NCBI RefSeq assembly: GCF_051020985.1
Contig: NC_134999.1
Span: 37,915,160 to 37,979,159 of the forward strand
Direction of reading: 5' to 3'
Length of the DNA stretch: 64,000 bases
From: Nomia melanderi
Taxonomy: Eukaryota; Arthropoda; Insecta; Hymenoptera; Halictidae
Each line of letters starts with the position of its first letter. Within the stretch, counting starts at the first letter, position 1. The notes under the pieces are model-generated. The model did no database searches. It had not been told where the DNA came from and worked only from the letters and a program-made list of their open reading frames with translations. The translations under genes and the position numbers were made by a program. Positions 13,908 through 25,152 of the stretch are shown here, piece after piece.

Positions 13908-13938
13908 GATCGTTCTATCCGATCGTTCTATCCGATCG
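13908..13938 (+). repeat. 13-bp tandem repeat, 2.4 copies
   Basis: GATCGTTCTATCC occurs twice head-to-tail (13908-13920 and 13921-13933) and is followed by a partial third copy, GATCG. The copies are identical, so the duplication is probably recent. Confidence 0.85.
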
Positions 13939-15259
13939 CTAGCCAGCGAAAGGAGAGACACGAAACGATCGCGATACAGTTAACCCGTATAATTCGTATT
14001 CTATTAACTTTCCGCGGATGCATAATGCATGGCGCGGATTCACTGAAAAACTCCGTCATTATATCGGTCTACATTTTAACGACTCGCGCGTTACATTCTA
14101 GCAGAGGAGCCGTACAATAATTCTCCCGGCAAGCATCGGATTAAATCTAACAAGGTATCGCGTTCCAAAGTAATCCCGAAGAATATACAGGAATTCGAGA
14201 AACGCGGGGAGAGCTACTCCCGATTTAATACACCGTGCAAGGAGAGAAATCATTTAGCGGTGCCTAGCCGAGGCACGGAACGATTTCCACGGGGGAACGA
14301 GCGCGCCGCGAGGCCGTGCCACGGGTAATTTATAGTATTAGGTAATTTCTGTCCGGCACGCCGGCGCGCGAGAAGCGTCCGGCGCAAAATATGATGCAGA
14401 AGAATGATTCCATAAGTCCGGGCCCGAGTGTATCTTTATTGCGACGTGGAAGAAGTCGATCCCGGCCGATCTCTCCTCGCGGCCAGTCACGATCGCGGCG
14501 CTGGGGAGCAGCAGCGTCGTTTAAATTCCGTCGCGTTAGATCGCTCGCGATCCACGGCATCAGGAAGTCGTGAATCGAGCGAGGCTAAGGCTCCCGCGGC
14601 GAGACATTTGGCGATTTAAAAGGTTACCCACCGCCGTTGTAAATAATCTCGTTTCAAACGGTGTGTTCCCCGTCCGGCGACTAATCCGAGAAACTGTGAC
14701 AAGATTCAGTGCCCCTCGTTACTTCACCTTCTCGCGCGGCCGGGCACGCACGAGCTGAATAAAACAAAATCGACCGCGGAAAATCGTATCGCGAATACTT
14801 CTACAGCGCTCACTTGTTTCTGCATGAATTCACCCGGCCGATTATTCCGCCGGGAATTTTATTAACGATAAGGAAACCGTCGTTCGAACTATTATTTCAG
14901 GCGTATCAAGGGGATGAAATTCGCGGTGGAAATTCCTTTTATATCGGTCCGATATATTTCATTAACTTTACGACTCGGGGGGAAACGGATGTTCCACGGA
15001 TAACGAAACCTAAACATCCTGCTGTAATGAATCTCTTTTCTAATTACACGTCGTCGCTGTATAATTCCGTTTTAACAAATTATCGGTAATCAAACAGGGA
15101 TTAAATAATTCGTAGCGTGATTTTTTTTATCCGCCACGAGCCGAAAGTATTTCATCCGCTAATCAGAGACACGTTGACAAGCTGCAGTTTCGCAGTTTCT
15201 CGTTATATAGCGTTCGCACGCGGCCCGATCGTCGGGGGCATGTAAAAAGGTGATCGGCA
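13939..15259. other. Non-coding stretch, no gene seen
   Basis: Only short overlapping open frames without ATG or splice support. Nothing else recognised. Confidence 0.5.
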
Positions 15260-15283
15260 GGGTAGGGAGGGAGGGAGGGAGGG
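15260..15283 (+). repeat. GGGA repeat, strong G-quadruplex motif
   Basis: Six GGG runs are separated by one- or two-base loops: GGGTAGGG, then four GAGGG-like units. This satisfies the usual intramolecular quadruplex pattern, with loops short enough to predict high stability. It is a simple tetranucleotide repeat in origin. No promoter or gene start can be assigned beside it. Confidence 0.85.
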
Positions 15284-18200
15284 AAAGAGCCACGACGCTA
15301 ATAAAGAATTTATGGTCCTCGTTACTGGTACGGTTTTCTACGAATTAACGTTGATTACTGGAGCCGACGTAAAAACCTAGAAAACAAGATAGGCGCAGAA
15401 ACCGATTAAACGAATTCATGAATAACTTAAGCCCGTTCGACTCGACGCACCTGCCCCCTCCCTCGCCCTCCCGTCGCCTTCACAGTTTTAATCCTCCCCT
15501 CCAAACGTTCGTCCACCTCCTCGCGATCAGAATTTATTTCGAGCTCGTAAGGTACCCGATGGAACCGAACGCTGACACCTCCTCTCCCCCATTATCATCC
15601 GGCTGTTGTTCGAGCTCGTTCGCGGCGGGGCCACGGCGTGGGGAAAGGGGTTGGACTTGATCCACGGTCGCAGAAATTAAAAGGAGGCTCGTAAAGTCGG
15701 AGGTTCGTATCGGCCCGACGGTATTCTCCGCGGCGCCGTTGAATTTGTCCCATACGGAAGAAGCCCTGGAGGCCGTTTTATGAACGTTCCGCGGGGATTT
15801 ATGGGACGCAGGATCACTCGCGGATCGCCGGGATCGGCCGGCCTGCCCCGGCGTCGCGACACGATGATTCTTCCTGGAATCCCAGTATCTTTGGAATGGA
15901 TGCAACGTTGTTGGGTCGACGATCCTCGGATTACGTATTTTTGTTCGGCAAACATTCGCCGAGCAGGCGTTCGTGCGCAGGTTTCTATAAAAGCTCGCGA
16001 GCTGCTCTCGCTAACCCGGCTGGCTCGGCTATCTACCGACTGGACGCCGGATCATGTATTTATATGCGTACAATTCTCTCGATTTTGCACTTTGAATCTC
16101 CTCGCTTCACTTGACGCCGCTACATTGAATATTATCGTTGCGAATAAACGTTCGTATCAAACACAGTTACCCGACACGTTCGAAAGCGTTCGAAGCATCT
16201 GCGAGAGCCATCAATGAAAAATCAGTACATGAAACTCAGATATGCAGTGTTACAAGATTCTACGATAAACGTTAAATGAATCTCATGCTTCGGTAACATC
16301 TCCTATCAAACTTTCATAGAACCCCGTCGAGCCGCACCCCTTTCGCGAGAGTCCCGACAGCAGGAGGCGCGAGGACCAAGAGAAGCGCCCGGGGGAGGCT
16401 GGCGTTGCGACGTCTCGTAATGGGAGATACAGCGGCGACGTGCGTGCCTCGAGAATAAATTAAAATCGCTATCGGGCTGGCCGGGTAATCGATGCGAATT
16501 AATTGCGGGACACCCGGTACAGCCGGCTGCCGGGAGCACGGTGAGCGACTGTGGACACAGAGGAGCGCGATCCACGGGGACTGGATACGCCGGGCGGGCC
16601 GTTAATGAAGATAAAAATCTAATTAGCCGGCCATAAACGAACACCGGGAATTTTTAAGGCCGGTCGGCCGACATGTAGCCAGGCGCAAATTCATGAGCTT
16701 CCTCTAAGGCGAGCGCGGGGGGGGACAGAGAAAAAGAGCGAGAGAGAGAGAGAGAGTGAGCGAGAAAGAGATGATCCTCATCGCCGGGTAAAGAGGATCT
16801 CTTTCGATGCTGACGTCACGCGGGTGAGAATGCGGTCAGTCCGGATGGGACCCCACGATAGTCCTAGGTGTATGGGAGTAGAAGATGCGATTAAAACGTT
16901 GCCCGCACCGAGCGGACGCATTTTTCGTCTGGGTGTTGTTGCCCGATGATCGGTCTGTACGCCGCAGCCACGAGGAATATTCTATTCGATCCGCGCGGAA
17001 TGATTTATCTGGCAGGCCCCGTATACAACGGAACTCCATTCGTCTCGAGAAAATTGTTTTGAATGCCTGATTTAATGAACTCGCGCGAGCCCGACCGCTA
17101 TAATAGCGGCGACTGCTAAGTGGCACTCTTCTTCGGCGTTGCTTCGGCGGCCGCCGATCGTTCTTCGTTACCGAGAAAACATTTCATTACGCATCCGAGT
17201 CCGGTGGACACTCGTCTATTTCTTCAATTACAGAACGCTTGTTGTTTTTTTTTTTTCTCTTCGTTTCTCCGGGGCGGCGGCCGCGGCCGCGACGACGGCG
17301 CAGGGAGAGAGTGATTAATTTAATTTGTTTTCGAGTTCGAATAAGTCTCCGCGACCGTATAGGGATAATCGTGTAAATGGCGGCGGTCGGATTGATTTTA
17401 TGGTATCGCGGCCGGAGCTCGCGGAATAATTGAACGGACACCGATTCTTTCGTCGACCGTTCATATTCGTGTAAAGCGATCGTTTATAAGCGAATCGTGT
17501 CTCGCGGAATTGGTATTCGTGGTGCGCGAACGGTTGATCGATGATGCGAGTTCCTCTCGAGGGAAATTATCAGAGAAAATCGAAAGGGAAATATTTAATT
17601 AATGATTCAATCAGGTCCCGAACGAAATAAGAAACTTACCGGTCATCATGGAAATCCACGGTCGACAAATGGATTACCTGTAAACTCGCGAAGGGAACTG
17701 AGCCATTACGGGTTGGCGGTCGAAAAGATTCCGCGAAGCACCCCAATCACCGGGGATACTCCTAGACGTAACATAGTGTAATCTTCATTACTGTTTATTA
17801 GCGATAACAACCCATCGCCCGAGGAATAAACGTAAATCATCCGGTCTTACATTAATTTAACAAAAACAATCCAATCTGCGGTGAATTAAATACAGCAGAA
17901 AGAACAGCCGGCCGTTTAAGCGTCAATATATCTTGTCCGTGGAATATAAAAGAAGTTACGACGGTAAATATCGAGAAAAGGAAAATAACGTTTGCTCGAT
18001 CGTTCGCAGCAACGGCTAATAAATATCAGTAGGCAGCGTAAGCTCAACGAAACGAGCATTAATCCGTTAAGATGGTACGGGGTGGGGGTCATTTAGGAAA
18101 TGATTATCGGCATTTCCCTGCTTCGTTTCTTCCGGCATGTCGAGAATCTTAATCCCGAAGGGGAGCACACGGTTAAAGTGGCTTTAGGGACGGTGGTTGT

Positions 18201-19443
18201 CGGACCTTATTAAGTACTTAGAGAGCATAAGGGACTTCTTGCTACTCGGGACCCCGTTTAACCGTGCTCGAATTACCTTCTGTTGCTCTCTCGCTCCGCG
18301 GCCGTCCCACGGGAGAGAGATAGGCGAGGTGGGGAAAAGGAGAAGCGAGAGGAAAAAACGGCCGGGAAAGAGGAGACGAAATCGCCTTACCTAAATTAAT
18401 AGGCGGAAATACTGGCAGCCACGGACGGGGATTATTCCGCGCTTCTGGTCCCGACGCGACGCCGACTCTCGGGGCCAGGTGTCGGCGCGTCGCGTGAAAC
18501 CGCGCTGCCGAAGAAGACGCGGTTTCGTCGAACACGTGCCACGGGAACGTTCGTTTCGGCTCGTTCGTCGCGAGCTTGAACGCGAAACTTTATTGCCCGG
18601 CGTAGTTCCACGCGAGCACTCCGCCGGCAGGAAAAGGAGCCTCGTTATCGACGAACCGGAAGACGGCCGCTGGAAACACCGGCGAACGTCGCCATTCTAC
18701 ATTGCAAATACGATCGTGAATATTTAGGCGACGGTGGGGGGTTGTCAAATAAACTGGCGAGATTCGGGGTAACTCGATTTGCCGGAGGTTCGCGCGAACC
18801 GTGATTTCTTGCTTGTTCGAGCGGTCCTCGCATCGTCCGTTCCGTTCCTCCGGCGAACGCAGAGGAATTAATGTAACGGAATGATAAATAATTGGATGCC
18901 GGCTCGTTCTATCTGGTTTATTTATCGCGACGTGTGAAATCGTCGGGAGGGACGAGCGAGGATTAAAATGGTGTGAAAGATTTCTACGGGCTTCCTGTAT
19001 CATTCTAAGTTAATTAGAATTTATTCTTATATCGTCTTCATTCTGTTTTTAACGATTCCGACGGCCGGGGTATTTTAATTAATTAGAATCCGCGGTATCG
19101 GAGGCCTCGGATTCTTGCTGGCAAATGATTCGAGGCGTAGTTGATTAAAATTATGATTAATCCATTAATTCGATTTCAGTTACGACGGGATCGCGATCGA
19201 ATGTAACTACAATTAAAGAGTAATTGCGTTTGCATGTAATTACGAATAACATGTAATCAATAATCTATTATCCTCTAACGAGATAGTAATTTCAATTTTA
19301 TAGTAATATCCGCGGTAGTAATATCCAATAATCCCATTCATGCGCGCAGGGAAAACATTGTTTCATCCTTCGCTTCGCCTTTTTCTATTCGCGTATACTC
19401 ATTACTGGTCTGCGAATTTTATGCGTTTATAGCTTATTCGGTT
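15284..19443. other. Non-coding stretch with short simple repeats
   Basis: No supported gene. It contains (AG)n at 16741-16756, a run of 12 T at 17245-17256, and the very CG-rich sequence GCGGCCGCGGCCGC near 17277-17290. Possible donor sites at about 17635 on the minus strand are not linked to a convincing frame. Confidence 0.5.
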
Positions 19444-19782
19444 ATGCGCTATTCAATGCATTTAGATTGGCAAACTTTAATGAGATTTTCCTTTCATTCG
19501 GATCTTAATCGAACTCTTAATTGTGGGATTCCTTCGAACGGTTCCTCGGCATTCCTCTCTCCGATCCTTCAAAGGGCCACTCAAAGAACCTTCAAACTCT
19601 TCGACGTCCATCGCGCCGATCTCTTCCCTTCGATAATCCCCAAAAAGTACCCCCAAAAAATACGAAAAGAACAATGTCCAAATCTGTATCGTTACCATCC
19701 CCTAATTTCAATGAAACGCTCGAGTATTCCTTTAACAATCCATCAAGGAAACACGACTCGCTATAAATTCCCCGGTACATAA
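19444..19782 (+). CDS. Weak candidate ORF, 112 codons
   Basis: The frame starts at an ATG at 19444 and ends with TAA at 19780-19782. The translation begins MRYSMHLDWQTLMRF and is basic, with no recognisable domain, signal peptide or membrane span. A second plus-strand frame and two minus-strand frames are also open over much of the same interval. That points to a local shortage of stop codons and weakens the case. No splice or promoter evidence was seen. Function unknown. Confidence 0.15.
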   Translation: MRYSMHLDWQTLMRFSFHSDLNRTLNCGIPSNGSSAFLSPILQRATQRTFKLFDVHRADLFPSIIPKKYPQKIRKEQCPNLYRYHPLISMKRSSIPLTIHQGNTTRYKFPGT

Positions 19783-20050
19783 ATCGAGCCTCTCGTTACA
19801 AGTCCATCAGCGAAGCCAGCGGATCATGCTGCCTCCGTTCATGAAACGGTCAGGTTAACTACCGTCGGAGGATGAGGGTAATCACGCTCCTGTTAAAGAC
19901 ATCCTTGGACGGCAGACCATGCGGCAGACAGTCCAGGGATAAATATACCGTGAAAGCATCGCGCCGTTATTATGTAACTTTCCACCCCTTTTCTCTCGCT
20001 CCCTTATTTTTAGAGGCGCAGGTAAGCGGGCGATCACTGTCTTTAGCCTA

Positions 20051-20122
20051 TCCTCTTTTTCTTCCTTTTCCTCATCTTCTTCCCCCTCTTCTCCTCCTTC
20101 TTCTCCTTCTTCTTCTTCTTCT
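20051..20122 (+). repeat. Polypyrimidine TTC/CTT tract
   Basis: About 70 bp of C/T-only sequence with TTC-rich repeats at its right end. A good donor (GCGCAG followed by GTAAGC at 20026) lies just upstream, but the frame leading to it is not convincing. Confidence 0.8.
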
Positions 20123-21412
20123 GGCCGGGGCCAAAGGGAATCGCTCGGCTCGTTTGCGCCGCCGTACCCGGCTGACTGCGTGCATCGGGAAAAACTGAAT
20201 AGACGGATGGAAATTAGAGCGTCCCAGGCTGGAGGAATCTTCGTTCCGCGACGATTCGGGGCCGCTAGGCGCCGCGGCGGAGTCTGCGGCAGCTGAACGA
20301 CTATTGGGGCGTGATCCAACGGGGTTGCATCGGTATAATAAACCGTGGAAGGGGTGATCAACAGCGGGCACGCGCCACTGGCTCGGAAGAGCAACCCTTC
20401 ATCGGGTTATCCTCGGCTTTCCAGCCCACGAACGATAATCTCGACCCCCTTGGGCGAGAGACAGACCCCTTCTCCTCTCGCCGCGCCTACGTTCTGTCTC
20501 CCCGGGTTACTCTTCGTTACCCATTCGTTACGTGGAAGGCTGCTGAACCCTTGGACGACGTTACAGTCACGTGACATAACGCCTTCCCGTAATTTTCCTA
20601 GCCGGCGCCGTGTTATTTAAAGACGCCCGACGAGAGCAAAGAGAGGGCCGGCCAATCACGCGATCCGGAATCCGTCGATTATCATAAATGATTCGCAGCT
20701 GATATCATGGAAATTTTTGATCGAGGGAAACGCCGAGTGGTTGTGATAGGTATCCTGATAGCTGATCTTGTTTCTGTGCTTCGGGAACTTGGAAATTACA
20801 CGTTACCGTACGAAATTATCTAGACACTTCATTATATATTTGTTGAAGTTATCTTGGTTTCTGAATCAGAATTTTTCTTGCTTCACAGGTTATATAGAGA
20901 TTCTGATCGGTTAATGTCCCAAATTGGTTAACGTACCAAATTTCATTTTTATTTAAGGATAGAATGATTTATTAGAGGAGATTCGTAGAACTCATAGATT
21001 AACGTTGCAGTTTGGACAGTTTGCTATCTGAGCGCTGCATCTATTCGTGGTGTACCGGTCGAACTAAAATTCACCTCCGAAACTGGGCCTCCCGGACAGG
21101 TCACTAGTTTCCTAGCTTATCCACCATAATACCTGGTCGTGCAGCTACATAAATCTACTGCCTACCAATATATACGCTGGTACCGGTGGACCAGAAGGTA
21201 ATTCCATCTTCCGTTGGCCCTGTCGCTTTTCTCCCTCTCACCGGCGACCACCCATCCTCTTTGTTTCTGCGGCGCTCTCTATACCTGGTCCAGAGTCAAA
21301 AGCCGCCGGGATTGAAATTATTGGAGGATCCTCGATTTTTCCTTGAGAGGTATCCCGTCTGTCCGTGAGCACTAGTCCGCTGTAATTTGGGGTCCCATAC
21401 TTTCAACTAATG
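20123..21412. other. Non-coding stretch, no gene seen
   Basis: Short frames without support. Nothing else recognised. Confidence 0.5.
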
Positions 21413-21640
21413 TACACTGTCATCCAAAAGTACTCGGCTTTCCTGGCAACAGAAATAGAAGACACAGGAGAGTAGAACAGGTTGATAATGTGAAAATTTA
21501 ACTTTATATACCAAAGAAATTTGGAACGTTCGTTGCTTCTATTATAGGATGCGCGAGGATGCTTTTTCGAGTGTGCGGCATAGAAGATCGATAGTTCAAT
21601 TGCTGCGGAATATCGGGACAATTGACCAGCCTATTGATAA
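21413..21640 (+). mobile_element. Tc1/mariner-like transposon end (fragment)
   Basis: Directly after a TA dinucleotide (21413-21414) comes CACTGTCATCCAAAAGTACT, the style of terminal repeat used by Tc1/mariner elements, which insert at TA. The following roughly 200 bp is AT-richer than the flanks, as expected of transposon non-coding sequence. No transposase frame and no inverted copy of the end were found downstream, so it is at best a truncated, dead copy. The right boundary is an estimate from composition. Confidence 0.4.
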
Positions 21641-24600
21641 GCTATATGTTCAAATAGATCGTATTCAATATTAGATCGTTGTTCAGAAGTCATCAACCCA
21701 TGCTATGAGCAGATAGAGCCCTAGCTATCGCAATTGGTAGAAGTCCGCATACATTCCTCTAATAAAAGACACGATTGAACGTTAAACTTGAAATTAATAC
21801 AGATAACTCTAGACAGCCAGCTAAGACGCGATGATGAAACGACGAATTTCTTGTCGCATCTACGAATACACAAACAACTGATGTTACATACTCGGATTCT
21901 CCACGATTCCGCTTAGCTCGCAGCATAAATTTCAACAGAGTAAGCAAATGTCTATTACCGCGGGTATCCACAAAAAATAGCGAACCATTAGCTGGCAAGA
22001 TAAGCACCGCAAACGAGTCACGCGAGACTGCACAATATTAAATATTAATATTATACTTTCCAGTTTTCTTCTCCAACCTTGTACCTCTTAACGCGTTTTT
22101 AATTGTTTAACGATCTGCTTACACGCAGCAGCGTCGCAGAAATCAGGCTAAAGCGACTCGACGCATCCCGTGCGCATGCTTCCGCGGCAAACGCGCCTCT
22201 AACAGGTTAGCTCATCAGCAGAAACCGCCGAGAGAGCATCCCCTAACTAAAAGCATCCGACCATTCCCGAAATCCGGACACCCAGATGTCCTAGGGTCCG
22301 TTGTCTATCAACTTTCTGGCAGACGGCGGTTTATCCGTCTCTAGTTAACTAGTCGTCTATTCATCGATCCGAATTCACCGGACCACGGAGAGCGGTCTGC
22401 GGGCCGGTGGCCGATTAGAAAGATCCGCAGCCGCGCCGCGCCGTTAGACATCTGCGGGCGGAACGTTTGCGGATCTCGCCGGTAGCGGTGTGTCGGCGCG
22501 GCGTTTGCACAGAAACTATCGAGGAAGCTAGACGCGACCGGCGTACAACAATAGTGCAGAAATCGAGTCGAATAGGGTATCCGAATAGGAAAGGGCGGAT
22601 AGACCAGGATCCCTGGAACCCGGCAATTTGGTCGTCCATCAGGTGGCGTCTTCGTGACCGGCGAATATTATGGGCCCGGCGTAAGAGTCCGCTCGAAATT
22701 CAAATTCAACTGCACGGGGGCCGCCGGTGTACCGGTTCAAGCCCGTATATAGCTCGCGGCTGCTTTTCTACTAAATCGTTTTGATTATACTCATTACACG
22801 AGGGTATCCGCTGCTTCGGCCATTCCGGGACCTAGCGGGAGGGGACCAGCCGGGACCTTCGTGTTCTCTTATTCCCGGAAATCGTGCTAGGCCCCGCCGC
22901 GTCGCGTCGCTGCTTCTGATCGCGTATGCGCGCGTGTATCATTTTATAGAACCGGCATTCCGGAACGTCTGAGCGTTACTGGACGCTGCTGGGTACCCGA
23001 TTAGCCGAAGGATCCCCGGATTATTTCCTTTTCTGTGAATCGGGGGCTCTCACTTTCGAGCTATTCCAGTTCCGACGAACTTTATGGTTTCGTATGCAGA
23101 TTCATACTTTCTAAAATTCGGCTACCGGGGGCGGGGCTTTCGATCCGGCAGCCGCGGAGTAGGGATGCTCAGCGACCTTGGCTCGAGGCTTTATTGTAGA
23201 CGCGGTCTATGGTGAATCGCTTTGGGGCTCCGTGTAATGAGATTCTCTGGGTCTCGCGGTGTTGAGCTTGTTTCTTTTACGGCGAGAGATGCTGTTGGGG
23301 ACAATTATGTTGGAGTATAAATATCGGAGTTCTTAGGTTGTTTTATTGTGTGGTTAGGGGAAGCGATTTGGAAGGTGATCGGAGGTGATCAATCAGCGTT
23401 GGTACGGTAGGGAATTGTATTAACGAAGAATAGGATGTAATCTCGTCTAGTAACTGGGGCACTTATTTTTATTCATGCCGGCTAAGTATAGCATTGGACG
23501 CGTTCGATATTACCATTTGTTTCAACTGTCATCACCGTTATAATATTTTATTCCAACGCCCCGTTGAAAGGTCTTTAAATACACTTCCACTCCATTCATG
23601 TACGCGGTGATTTTTTACATTTCGTGTCCGAAGGACATGAAATTTTTAGTGGCAGCGCATTCGCGCACTCTATCTATTGTGCGGCGTGCTCTCGAAGCTA
23701 GGCCAGCGCCGGCACACATAAAAGCGCATTGGATCGTTAAAGAAAGAAATGAAAGAAAATGATCGAGCTTGTCGCACATTTGCTCCGGCGTCAGTTTCGC
23801 CCGCGGTACAAGCGAGAAACGGGGCCGTTATTTCCACGTCTATCGTGTAGCAGTTTTACAAGGTAGATAAGATAAAGTCTAGCCGGAATAATGAGCTCGT
23901 ATCTCTGCGCGGCAACGGCGGACCAAAACGTCAATAATTGTAACTGAGATTATCAGGCGAATAGGAGGCAATTAAACCGCTCCGGGGAGAGAGAGGCCCG
24001 CGTTAAGCAAAACGACGGTGCGATGGAAAAATAGTGGATGAAAAAAAGATGTCACCGGAAAAACGTTAATCAACCAAAGCGAGTTCTTTAGGCTGCGGGC
24101 GAAATACTGCAACCGCATCGATCAAAATAACTAGCCGGTACGACGTGTACAAGTAAAAAGGAAAGTCAGAAGGTTCGCATAATTAACGCGTGTATTAATA
24201 GACAAACGGACGATTAACACGACTGGCGCAATAAGTGACATATAATGGTGCGACAGCGTGACTTACACGTGTTTAATGAGCGAAATCCATTGAAAATAAG
24301 CGAACGCGTGTTTCACGTGAACACGTCGAAGATCTATCGAGCAATTAATCACGCCCAATTCTCGCGTCGTCGTCCGGAGCGTCGGCGAATAAACGCGGCG
24401 GAAAGTTCGCTTCGAAGAAGATCGAAGACTCGAGTTCGCACTGGGAAAGAGGAACGAAAGTGGCGTCGCATGGGACGACTGGCTAAATATAAACATTATT
24501 TATACGACGATGCAACCGTATTCCGTAGAAGGGTGTCAACGGAAACGCATTGCCGAACTATCGATCGACTGCAGTCGCTACAATGCACAACCCGGCCAGC

Positions 24601-24969
24601 ACAGTTAATAAAGGAGCGCGTACGTTGTATGTACTCGGTGGAAAGTTGCAGCTAAAACCGGGATAAACCAATAATTATCCAACGCGCGACGTTTCTCCAA
24701 TTTTTCTTGCGCGGTCTTCGGGATTCTCAGGGGGACCGGCCGTAACAGCATCGGAAAGCCAGAAGAAACGAGAAGCGACAGGGAATCTCGTGAGATTCTT
24801 TAAAGCCGCCTCGAACAATGTCAATTTCCTCGCGCTGGATCTCCACTGTCGTTGCTGACATCGTGAATTTCAAGCTTGGCGAAATTCGAAAAAAAAAGAT
24901 TCACGGAGACTGAGGGAAACGAGGAAAATCCAGATCACAGGTTCCTCTGCTCCTTTAATCTGGAATGGA
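21641..24969. other. Non-coding stretch, no supported gene
   Basis: It includes an AT-palindromic patch around 22036-22054 (AATATTAAATATTAATATTA). An ATG-initiated 136-codon frame at 24245-24655 (+) is strongly arginine-rich, without splice or domain evidence, so it is not called. Nothing else is seen. Confidence 0.5.
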
Positions 24970-25152
24970 CTACTTCAGCCGACTTCTTTTAGAATGGACT
25001 CCACTGAAAGATTCCTCTGAATGTCTTCTAGGGTCACTATAAGAATCCTCGGCTCGCAGCAGTCTCTCGAGAGCTGCGAGAAGTTTGCCCCAGTAGTTCT
25101 CCCATTCTCCATTGCATAAACTTCGAGATTTCTCCAGTCCCTTGGGGTCCAT
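24970..25152 (-). CDS. Candidate small ORF, amphipathic helix
   Basis: A 60-codon frame on the minus strand starts at an ATG at 25152, the first ATG after an in-frame TAG, and ends at TAG. The peptide begins MDPKGLEKSRSLCNGEWENY. It continues with a leucine/alanine-rich stretch resembling an amphipathic helix (residues about 22-34, WGKLLAALERLL) and a charged, serine-rich tail. Composition is more protein-like than most chance frames here. No splice site, promoter or homologue is recognised. It could be a small peptide gene, a relic exon or chance. Confidence 0.22.
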   Translation of the reverse strand: MDPKGLEKSRSLCNGEWENYWGKLLAALERLLRAEDSYSDPRRHSEESFSGVHSKRSRLK

